Positions 1-5,316 of a stretch of 6,086 bases of DNA are shown in pieces. Numbering within the stretch: the stretch's first letter is position 1; every line of letters begins with the position of its first letter. The translations under genes were made by a program, and so were the position numbers. The notes beneath the pieces were generated by a model. The model saw only the letters and a list, made by a program, of their open reading frames with translations, searched no databases and had not been told where the DNA came from. This stretch comes from Candidatus Woesearchaeota archaeon (GTDB lineage: Archaea; Nanobdellota; Nanobdellia; Woesearchaeales; UBA11576), in assembly GCA_030591125.1 (NCBI GenBank), contig JAUVBP010000074.1, positions 1-6,086 on the forward strand, in the 5' to 3' direction.

Positions 1-791
1 GCCCTGCGCTGGATGCGCTTGGCAAGCTGGACCCGGTCCTTGAGCTTTGCAGTGCAGTAGTGGACTGAGTAAGAGAAATGCTTTGCAGCATGGCGCAGGA
101 GTTCTTTCGCCAGCTTCTCTGAACCCTTGATCCCGTACGATAACCTGTCTTTGGTCTTATAGCCAAGTTTTGTAAGCTTGCTTGCTTCCGCATCCGAGAC
201 CTCAAGCTCATTCAGGTTGAGGAAATTCACCTTACCGTCCATGAACTCCATGAGTCCGAGTGTCTGTGCTTTCATGTCAGGCAATACAGGTATCTCTACA
301 CCCACATCCCAATCGAACCCGGTAGCGTTGCTGATCCTGGGCCACAGCTTCCTGTCCCACAAGTCAGGATGGAAACGGATCTCATCAAGACCTGCATCGT
401 AGAGCATCTTGAGATTCTTCGGTGTCGCCAGGTCGAAAGATGTGTATAGGTGTATGTGAAATTCCTTGCCGAAATGCTTCTTCAGACCCTTGATATAAGC
501 GACAGTCCTGCGCATCTTCACCAACGGGTCGCCTCCTGTGATCCCCGCACCTTTCGCAGTGCACAGTTCTGCCTCTCTTATGAGCTCGCCGATGTCTGAC
601 GTGGGCCACTCATTCGCGAAGGTGACATCCTTCTGGAACTTCCTGTCAGAGATAGGACAGTAAGAACAATGGCGTGGACAGAGCCCTGTGACAAACAGGA
701 CAAGCTTCTCTCCCTTTACGCATAACCTGCATCCTTTTGCGAGAGTGCCTGCACGATGAGAATGATGCTTGGTAGGTATGACTTTTTTCAT
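1..791 (-). CDS. Radical SAM protein, COG2108-like (C-terminus cut by window edge)
   Basis: The 263 complete codons visible from ATG 789-791 run off the left edge, so the C-terminus is missing. Residues 38-45 read CPRHCSYC, the CX3CX2C motif (Cys38, Cys42, Cys45) that ligates the radical SAM [4Fe-4S] cluster. An extra Cys pair, C21 and C24 (CRLC), lies just before it, in a context resembling COG2108 proteins (archaeal relatives of pyruvate formate-lyase activating enzyme). Residues 84-89 read ITGGDP, the SAM-binding 'GGE' element in the GGDP form I associate with this family. No substrate is known to me for the group, so no reaction is proposed. The gene lies 8 bp after the tatD stop and is probably cotranscribed. 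An alternative in-frame GTG at 801-803 would overlap the tatD TGA (GTGA) and add four residues. Neither start has a strong Shine-Dalgarno sequence. Class is certain; family is likely. Confidence 0.9.
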   Translation of the reverse strand, partial: MKKVIPTKHHSHRAGTLAKGCRLCVKGEKLVLFVTGLCPRHCSYCPISDRKFQKDVTFANEWPTSDIGELIREAELCTAKGAGITGGDPLVKMRRTVAYIKGLKKHFGKEFHIHLYTSFDLATPKNLKMLYDAGLDEIRFHPDLWDRKLWPRISNATGFDWDVGVEIPVLPDMKAQTLGLMEFMDGKVNFLNLNELEVSDAEASKLTKLGYKTKDRLSYGIKGSEKLAKELLRHAAKHFSYSVHYCTAKLKDRVQLAKRIQRR

Positions 792-799
792 CTTACGGC

Positions 800-1579
800 T
801 CACAAGAACATCTTCTGATAATTCATGAACACATTATTTGCTGTGTCTTCCACAGTCAGACCTTTCACTTCGGCAATCTTCTTGAGAGACTCCACGACAA
901 AAGCAGGCTCGTTACGCCTGTCACGGAACGGCGTGAGATAAGGAGAGTCAGTCTCTGTGAGAAGCTGCGAGATGTGGGCAATATCTATCACTGTCTGGAA
1001 ATGCTGACTCCTCACGACGTTGGTAGGGATCGAAAATGACCAACCATGACCTGCAGCCCTCCGCACAAGGTGATGACGCCCAGAGAAACAATGGAGGATG
1101 ATCTTCTTTGCGCTTGAAGACTCCAACATATCCAGCACGTCATTCTCTGCCTTTCTTGAATGTATGATGATAGGCAGGTCCATCTTCTCTGAAAGGTCTA
1201 TGAACCTCTGGAATATCTTCTTCTGCATGGCCCTGTTCTCCCCGTTCTTGTAATCAAGGCCGACTTCTCCAAGCGCGATAGGACCTGATTTGCTTATGAA
1301 CTCAATCTCCTCGTCAAGATCGTAAGGCTTGAGTTCTATAGGATACTTGTCTTCTCTTGCTTCAGTCTCAAGAGCATCAGGAGGATATATCCCCAGAGCA
1401 GGCTGCACGATATCATACTTCTTCGCAAGATCAAGCACTATCCTGTTGGTAGAAGGATCGACACCATTGGCAACTATCGCCTTTACCCCTGCCTGTCTTG
1501 CCCGCTCTATGGCTGCATCCAAGTCAGTCTTGAAAAGGGCATGGTCCAGGTGCGCGTGCACGTCTACAAACATTGTCAT
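800..1579 (-). CDS. tatD: TatD-family metal-dependent hydrolase (putative DNase)
   Basis: This 259-residue protein is the usual length for TatD-type TIM-barrel hydrolases of the amidohydrolase superfamily, cytosolic enzymes with metal-dependent nuclease activity in characterised members. The metal ligands appear in order: VDVHAH at residues 5-10 (His8, His10), GEVGLDY at 104-110 (Glu105), IIHSRKAE at 138-145 (His140), LHCFSG at 162-167 (His163), and ETDSPYL at 209-215 (Asp211). The set looks complete, so the enzyme should be active. Where bacterial TatD often has GIHP, this protein has GIYP at 63-66. A TATA-like box 26 bp upstream of the first ATG suggests a leaderless transcript. A second in-frame ATG at 1571-1573 would remove only two residues. 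It lies between the unknown 177-residue gene and the radical SAM gene on the same strand. The family assignment is secure; the in vivo substrate is not known. Confidence 0.93.
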   Translation of the reverse strand: MTMFVDVHAHLDHALFKTDLDAAIERARQAGVKAIVANGVDPSTNRIVLDLAKKYDIVQPALGIYPPDALETEAREDKYPIELKPYDLDEEIEFISKSGPIALGEVGLDYKNGENRAMQKKIFQRFIDLSEKMDLPIIIHSRKAENDVLDMLESSSAKKIILHCFSGRHHLVRRAAGHGWSFSIPTNVVRSQHFQTVIDIAHISQLLTETDSPYLTPFRDRRNEPAFVVESLKKIAEVKGLTVEDTANNVFMNYQKMFL

Positions 1580-1600
1580 GGATAATAAAGAACTGGCAGG

Positions 1601-1610
1601 GCTTTTAAAG
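1601..1610 (-). promoter_or_regulatory. TATA box of a probable leaderless tatD promoter
   Basis: The minus strand reads CTTTAAAAGC here. The box is centred about 26 bp upstream of the A of the tatD ATG at 1579, which is the archaeal TATA-to-start-site distance. No Shine-Dalgarno sequence precedes that ATG, so transcript and coding sequence probably begin together. It sits in the 35-bp gap after the stop of the upstream gene, so tatD may be transcribed both from here and by read-through. Confidence 0.5.
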
Positions 1611-1614
1611 GTTA

Positions 1615-2148
1615 CTAGTCCATCTGTTCGTCAGGCCTCACGACATGGATGCTTTGAGATAAAAAAGGACGGAATGTCTTCCACAGTCGGGCAACGCGTT
1701 TGCGCATCATGATCTCATCATCGCAAAATTCTGAACACACCCCTATGAGATACTTGACAGCATCCGCATGGACAAAGTTCTCCATGTAAAGCCTGTTGAC
1801 AAGGTCAAACAGCGCAATGAGCTCGTTCTTCTCCTGAGGGCCTGACTCAATCATGCAATCGACACACTGCATAGCCTCCCTGTAACGGCATTCATCATAA
1901 TTCCATCTTGCCATGGCAGCTATCTCAAGCGGTGGACCATACCTGACATCACACCCCTTATCTGAATATACCTGATCATTAGCCAAGGCAGAAGATCCCT
2001 CAACCCTATTTTCCAATGCTGAGATCATCTTCTGCTTCCTGTCCTTGAATGCATCATCTATATAGAATACGCTAGCTCCATCACCTGCAGTAGATGCGGG
2101 GGATTGCTCTTTTTTCAGGTACCGACTCAGTTCTACAATATCGCCCAT
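1615..2148 (-). CDS. Unrecognised 177-residue helical protein
   Basis: I do not recognise this protein. It is supported as a gene by its length, by an archaeal TATA box placed correctly upstream, and by codon use like its neighbours. It has no signal peptide or membrane segment, so it is probably cytosolic. The first ~75 residues are polar and look partly disordered. From about residue 75 to 150 the sequence is strongly helical, with a stretch around ARWNYDECRYREAMQCVDCM that resembles one TPR-like helix pair. There are five cysteines in about residues 66-140, but no regular metal-binding spacing. The start ATG directly follows GGTTGAT, which is too close for a good Shine-Dalgarno, so the leader is short or weakly bound. 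It is the first gene of the leftward set and stops 35 bp before tatD. A scaffold role would be a guess from the TPR-like look only. Confidence 0.75.
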   Translation of the reverse strand: MGDIVELSRYLKKEQSPASTAGDGASVFYIDDAFKDRKQKMISALENRVEGSSALANDQVYSDKGCDVRYGPPLEIAAMARWNYDECRYREAMQCVDCMIESGPQEKNELIALFDLVNRLYMENFVHADAVKYLIGVCSEFCDDEIMMRKRVARLWKTFRPFLSQSIHVVRPDEQMD

Positions 2149-2186
2149 ATCAACCCACTAAATTCGCATATTACGCGGCATAGCGC

Positions 2187-2224
2187 CCTATTTAAAGTTA
2201 ACTTTTAAAGCAGTCCTATTTAAA
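2187..2224. repeat. Palindrome and 10-bp direct repeat between divergent promoters
   Basis: A perfect 12-bp palindrome, AAAGTTAACTTT, lies at 2194-2205. With one extra T on the right side it extends to nearly 19 bp at 2191-2209. It is flanked by two identical copies of CCTATTTAAA at 2187-2196 and 2215-2224, 28 bp apart start to start. The left copy is also the TATA box of the leftward gene. Part of the symmetry comes from A/T-rich TATA-like sequence, so a repressor or activator site is possible but unproven. Confidence 0.4.
2189..2197 (-). promoter_or_regulatory. TATA box for the leftward 177-residue gene
   Basis: The minus strand reads CTTTAAATA, close to the archaeal consensus TTTAWATA. 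Start of transcription is expected about 25 bp downstream, near 2167, giving a leader of roughly 20 nt before the ATG at 2148. The box overlaps one side of the palindrome at 2194-2205. Confidence 0.55.
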
Positions 2225-2240
2225 AGGGGTCAACAACAAC

Positions 2241-2249
2241 ATTTATAAG
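2241..2249 (+). promoter_or_regulatory. Candidate TATA box for the rightward SecB-like/cdc48 genes
   Basis: The plus strand reads ATTTATAAG, a good archaeal TATA match. It predicts a start near 2271 and a leader of about 105 nt before the ATG at 2376. That leader is purine- and A-rich; its only pairing I see is a weak CCGG/CCGG at 2281-2296. A second box, TTTAAAAG at 2219-2226, is an alternative. A TATA-like AAATATACA at 2350-2358 would give a leaderless start, but the clear Shine-Dalgarno argues against it. Confidence 0.45.
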
Positions 2250-2363
2250 AAACTGCAAAATAACAGGGACACAGGAAAAACCGGCCTAAACACCGGGAAT
2301 CTGGCGAATAAGAGTCGGAAAAACAATAAGCAGAGACAGAAAATAACGTAAATATACACATAA

Positions 2364-2371
2364 AAGGTGAT
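2364..2371 (+). promoter_or_regulatory. Strong ribosome binding site that fixes the start at 2376
   Basis: AAGGTGAT matches the archaeal anti-Shine-Dalgarno (GGTGAT core) and ends 4 bp before ATG 2376. Upstream in-frame GTG 2367 and ATG 2370 lie inside this site, so they cannot be the starts that it serves. Confidence 0.7.
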
Positions 2372-2375
2372 GGTA

Positions 2376-2852
2376 ATGGCAATCGTAGGATTTGAGTTCA
2401 CGAAGATCAATGTTGAAAGAAAAGATGTCGCAAAAGGCAAGATCAACATAAGCAATAACGTAGCGCTTGTAGCGATCAAGAAGAGCGACCTCAATCTAGG
2501 GACAACAAAGCAGAGCGCTATCAAATTCCTCTTTGAATACAGGTCAATATATGAGCCAGATTTCGCAAAGATCGAGCTTGGCGGAACGATAACCTTCCTC
2601 ACAGATGAGAAGAACTCCAAGGAGATCCTCACAGGATGGGAGAAAGAGAAGAAGATAAAGAAAGAAGTGGCAGAGAAGATCATCAATGCCATATTGAGCA
2701 AGAGCAACATACAATCGATACTCCTGAGCAACACAGTCAACCTTCCACCACCTGTACCCATGCCGAAGGTCACCATAGCACAAGGACCCAAGGGAAAGCC
2801 AGATGAGAAGAAGGACGCGAAAAAAGAGGAACAGAAAAGCCTCAAGAGCTGA
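2376..2852 (+). CDS. Small protein with SecB-like pattern (putative holdase/export chaperone)
   Basis: The start is set by the Shine-Dalgarno at 2364-2371 and gives 158 residues. There is no signal peptide or membrane helix, so it is cytosolic. Residues 1-75 alternate as beta strands (MAIVGFEFTKINVE, then FLFEYRSIYEPDFAKIELGG). A Trp at 88 and a charged helix at about 89-108 follow, then NIQSILLSNTVNLPPPVPMP at 111-130, and a Lys/Glu-rich tail from about 139 to the end. The order of strands with a Y-x-P-x-x-A-x-I-x-hydrophobic-x-G element, a Trp, a long helix and a Pro-rich closing strand resembles SecB-fold proteins, which bind unfolded chains; archaeal and mycobacterial SecB-like members are known. 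I infer this from pattern, not from an alignment. It lies 52 bp before cdc48 on the same strand, which would fit a proteostasis role. The protein is real; the function is tentative. Confidence 0.85.
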   Translation: MAIVGFEFTKINVERKDVAKGKINISNNVALVAIKKSDLNLGTTKQSAIKFLFEYRSIYEPDFAKIELGGTITFLTDEKNSKEILTGWEKEKKIKKEVAEKIINAILSKSNIQSILLSNTVNLPPPVPMPKVTIAQGPKGKPDEKKDAKKEEQKSLKS

Positions 2853-2856
2853 ACTG

Positions 2857-2864
2857 TATAATAT
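2857..2864 (+). promoter_or_regulatory. Possible internal TATA box for cdc48
   Basis: TATAATAT lies in the 52-bp gap before cdc48. It predicts a start near 2885 and a leader of about 20 nt that would carry the GGAG ribosome site at 2897-2900, 4 bp before the ATG. Read-through from the upstream gene is equally possible. Confidence 0.35.
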
Positions 2865-2904
2865 CTAACATATCAAATCATTTCTTTCATAGGACAGGAG
2901 CACC

Positions 2905-5184
2905 ATGACATCCGAGATAAGCCTAAAAGTCGCAGAAGCTATCCAGGACGATGTCAATAAAGGCATAGTCAGGGTAGATTCCGGCCTGATGCATCAGATA
3001 GGCGTCAGGAGCGGAGACATCGTCGAGATAGAGGGAGAAAGGAAGACGGTAGGCATAGTCGACAGGGCATACCCCGGAGATATAGGCCTCAACATCATAC
3101 GGATGGACGGCATCATCAGGAGAAATGCCAAGACAGGCATAGGCGAGATCGTCAAGGTCAGGAAAGCAGAGGTCAAGCCCGCAAATAAGGTCATCGTCGC
3201 TCCTGCGAGAAAAGGGATCATGATAAGGGCGCCGCCAGAGCTTTTCCAGCAAGGACTTCTAGGAAGGGCAGTCATCAAGGGAGACATCGTCTCTCTCGGA
3301 GGGACAAAGCGGCGGAGAAGGACGATGAGCGAGAGCCCGTTCGAAGACATATTTTCGATACTTGATGAGAGCATGATGGGCTTCGGGCTCGGAGACATAA
3401 AGTTCGTGGTCGCAGATACCTCGCCAAAAGACGCTGTCCTCATATCAAACACCACTGACGTCGTGTTCAACCCCGAAGCATCAGAGTTCAAGGAAGAGGA
3501 AGAGAAGACCTTCGAAGTCACTTACGAAGACATCGGCGGGCTTCGGGAGGAGATAAAGAAAGTGAGGGAGATGGTAGAGCTTCCTCTGAAACATCCAGAG
3601 ATATTTGAGAGGCTCGGCGTAGAAGCCCCTAAAGGTGTCCTTCTGCATGGACCGCCAGGGACAGGAAAGACCCTGCTGGCAAAAGCAGTGGCTAGTGAGA
3701 CCAATTCAAACTTCTTCCTGATAAACGGACCAGAGATAATGTCCAAGTACTATGGCCAGAGCGAGGAGAACCTGAGGAAGAAGTTCGAGGAAGCAGAGAA
3801 GAGCGCACCTAGCATAATATTCATAGACGAGATAGACGCGATAGCCACCAAGAGGGAAGAGACCAAAGGAGAGGTCGAGAAGAGGGTTGTCGCACAGCTG
3901 CTCGCACTCATGGACGGGCTGCAGTCACGGGGAAGGGTTGTAGTCATAGCCGCATCAAACGTACCACACCTCCTGGATCCTGCACTCAGGAGAGGTGGAA
4001 GATTCGACAGGGAGATAGAGATAGGCGTTCCCGGCAAGCCAGGAAGACTGGACATACTCAAGATCCACACAAGAAATATGCCATTGGCAGAAGACGTAGA
4101 ACTGAAAGAGATCGCTGCCGTGACACACGGATTTGTAGGTGCGGACCTATCATCACTTGCAAAAGAGGCAGCCATGATAGTATTGAGGAAAGTGCTTCCA
4201 GAACTCCAGCTTGAGAAAGAGGAAGCCATACCTAAAGAGACCCTTGAAAAATTGAGGATAACACAGAAGGATTTCTGGGAAGCGCTCAAGGTTGTCAGAC
4301 CAAGCGCCATGAGAGAATTCCTTATAGAGATACCTAATATAAATTGGGATGATGTAGGCGGACTTGAGGAAGTCAAACAGGATCTTAGCGAAGCCGTCGA
4401 ATGGCCACTCAAGCATCCAGAAGTATTCACAAGGATGGGCGTCACACCACCGAAAGGGATACTCCTGTACGGCCCTCCAGGCACAGGAAAGACACTCCTC
4501 GCAAAAGCAGTGGCAAATGAGGCAGAATCAAACTTCATACTCATAAAAGGACCTGAGCTATTATCAAAATGGGTCGGAGAGTCAGAGAAAGCAGTAAGGA
4601 AGATATTCCAAAAAGCAAGACAGACCTCTCCTTCGATAATATTCTTCGACGAGATAGACGCACTCGCACCACGAAGAGGAGCGAGCGGAGACAACAAGGT
4701 CAGTGAACGGGTCGTGAACCAACTATTGACGGAGATCGACGGACTCGAAGAGCTGCACAATGTCGTGATAATAGGCGCTACAAACCGCCCGGATATTGTC
4801 GACACAGCACTGCTGAGACCTGGACGGTTCGACAGGATAATCATGGTCGGCTCTCCAGAAGAATCATCACGCGAGAAGATATTCAAGATACACACCAAAG
4901 ACATGCCCCTGGCACGCGACGTCGACATCAAAGAGCTGGCAAAGAGGACAGAAGGGTATGCCGGCGCGGACATAGAGAGCATGTGCAGGGAAGCAGCTAT
5001 CATAGCACTCAGGAAAAACATGGATGCAAAAGAAGTGACAAAGAAAGACTTTGATGCTGCGTTTGACAAGGTACAGCCATCCATAACAAAAGAGATAGAA
5101 AACTCTTATAAAGCGCTGAAAGAACAATTCACTAAAGCAAGGGGCAATGAGATGAAAGAATCAAAGCCCAATTACTTCATGTAA
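2905..5184 (+). CDS. cdc48: Cdc48/VAT-type AAA+ ATPase (two AAA domains)
   Basis: This 759-residue protein has the full archaeal Cdc48 layout and usual length. It is a cytosolic hexameric unfoldase that threads substrates through its pore using ATP. The N-domain covers about residues 5-190 (double-psi barrel, then a four-strand lobe). D1 has Walker A GPPGTGKT at 249-256 (Lys255), Walker B DE at 308-309, sensor-1 Asn352 and arginine fingers Arg366 and Arg369. D2 has Walker A at 523-530 (Lys529), Walker B DE at 582-583, sensor-1 Asn627 and fingers Arg641 and Arg644. Pore loops are KYYG at 281-284 in D1 and KWVG in D2. All catalytic residues are present. Small departures in D1 are GQSEE where GESEE is usual, ASNVPHLL where ATNRPDAI is usual, and RRGGRFD for RRPGRFD. 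The chain ends in NYFM, a possible variant of the HbYX proteasome-docking tail. A GGAG site supports the ATG. Confidence 0.98.
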   Translation: MTSEISLKVAEAIQDDVNKGIVRVDSGLMHQIGVRSGDIVEIEGERKTVGIVDRAYPGDIGLNIIRMDGIIRRNAKTGIGEIVKVRKAEVKPANKVIVAPARKGIMIRAPPELFQQGLLGRAVIKGDIVSLGGTKRRRRTMSESPFEDIFSILDESMMGFGLGDIKFVVADTSPKDAVLISNTTDVVFNPEASEFKEEEEKTFEVTYEDIGGLREEIKKVREMVELPLKHPEIFERLGVEAPKGVLLHGPPGTGKTLLAKAVASETNSNFFLINGPEIMSKYYGQSEENLRKKFEEAEKSAPSIIFIDEIDAIATKREETKGEVEKRVVAQLLALMDGLQSRGRVVVIAASNVPHLLDPALRRGGRFDREIEIGVPGKPGRLDILKIHTRNMPLAEDVELKEIAAVTHGFVGADLSSLAKEAAMIVLRKVLPELQLEKEEAIPKETLEKLRITQKDFWEALKVVRPSAMREFLIEIPNINWDDVGGLEEVKQDLSEAVEWPLKHPEVFTRMGVTPPKGILLYGPPGTGKTLLAKAVANEAESNFILIKGPELLSKWVGESEKAVRKIFQKARQTSPSIIFFDEIDALAPRRGASGDNKVSERVVNQLLTEIDGLEELHNVVIIGATNRPDIVDTALLRPGRFDRIIMVGSPEESSREKIFKIHTKDMPLARDVDIKELAKRTEGYAGADIESMCREAAIIALRKNMDAKEVTKKDFDAAFDKVQPSITKEIENSYKALKEQFTKARGNEMKESKPNYFM

Positions 5185-5185
5185 A

Positions 5186-5218
5186 GAAAATCCCGACTCG
5201 CAAGTCATCGGGATTTTC
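5186..5218 (+). terminator. Perfect 11-bp inverted repeat just after cdc48 (possible terminator or 3' end structure)
   Basis: GAAAATCCCGA (5186-5196) and TCGGGATTTTC (5208-5218) pair perfectly around an 11-nt loop, starting one base after the cdc48 stop. An alternative fold keeps nine outer pairs and adds GACT/AGTC (5195-5198 with 5203-5206) around a CGCA loop. The TTTT run lies within the right arm and no longer T tract follows. Archaeal termination mainly uses T tracts, so this may instead stabilise or process the cdc48 transcript end. The structure is clear; its role is inferred. Confidence 0.55.
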
Positions 5219-5223
5219 GAACA

Positions 5224-5291
5224 TTGCAAACCCTGCGCACCATATTCAGCTACCCACGGAAGCGAACAACGTTCGATGGCAGGATTTGCAA
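5224..5291 (+). repeat. Large inverted repeat with internal hairpin in the gatD leader
   Basis: TTGCAAACCCTGC (5224-5236) pairs with GCAGGATTTGCAA (5279-5291), 12 of 13 positions, the exception being a C-A pair. The 42-nt interior holds a second hairpin, CGAAC (5263-5267) with GTTCG (5271-5275), plus a competing CCAT/ATGG pair. Together they make a branched 68-nt structure ending 15 bp before the GGTTGAT ribosome site of gatD. It is not a tRNA: the arm is too long and the D, anticodon and T arms are absent. It could be a leader element, a small RNA, or a remnant of a small repeat element. Confidence 0.5.
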
Positions 5292-5306
5292 GTGAACAAA
5301 AAAGAA

Positions 5307-5313
5307 GGTTGAT
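5307..5313 (+). promoter_or_regulatory. Ribosome binding site of gatD
   Basis: GGTTGAT, one base longer than the GGTGAT core, ends 3 bp before ATG 5317. I see no convincing TATA box in 5185-5316, so gatD may depend on transcription coming through cdc48. Confidence 0.45.
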
Positions 5314-5316
5314 ATC

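Noticed and set aside
178..609. Two 74-residue frames in the radical SAM region
   Set aside because: Both overlap the radical SAM gene in other frames. The cluster motif and GGDP element show which frame is real.
1329..1712. 127-residue plus-strand frame across the tatD N-terminus
   Set aside because: It is a shadow of tatD and the next gene; it has no ribosome site and no recognisable motif.
2281..2296. CCGG/CCGG hairpin in the leader of the SecB-like gene
   Set aside because: Only four pairs with an eight-base loop, within chance expectation.
2367..2375. GTG 2367 or ATG 2370 as start of the SecB-like gene
   Set aside because: Both overlap the AAGGTGAT ribosome site that is correctly spaced for ATG 2376.
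2243..2845. 200-residue hydrophobic open frame on the minus strand
   Set aside because: It is antisense to the SecB-like gene. Its Phe/Leu richness comes from the Lys/Glu-rich plus-strand codons, and the plus-strand gene has a strong ribosome site.
3750..5084. Long 444-residue open frame on the minus strand
   Set aside because: It lies entirely antisense to cdc48, which has unmistakable AAA motifs. Its Ser-rich, low-complexity translation is the usual mirror of a biased coding strand.
5185..5316. tRNA or tRNA-like gene on either strand
   Set aside because: TTCGA-type stretches and a GGTAGCTGAA-like string on the minus strand suggested D and T arms, but no 7-bp acceptor stem, anticodon arm or paired T stem can be drawn.
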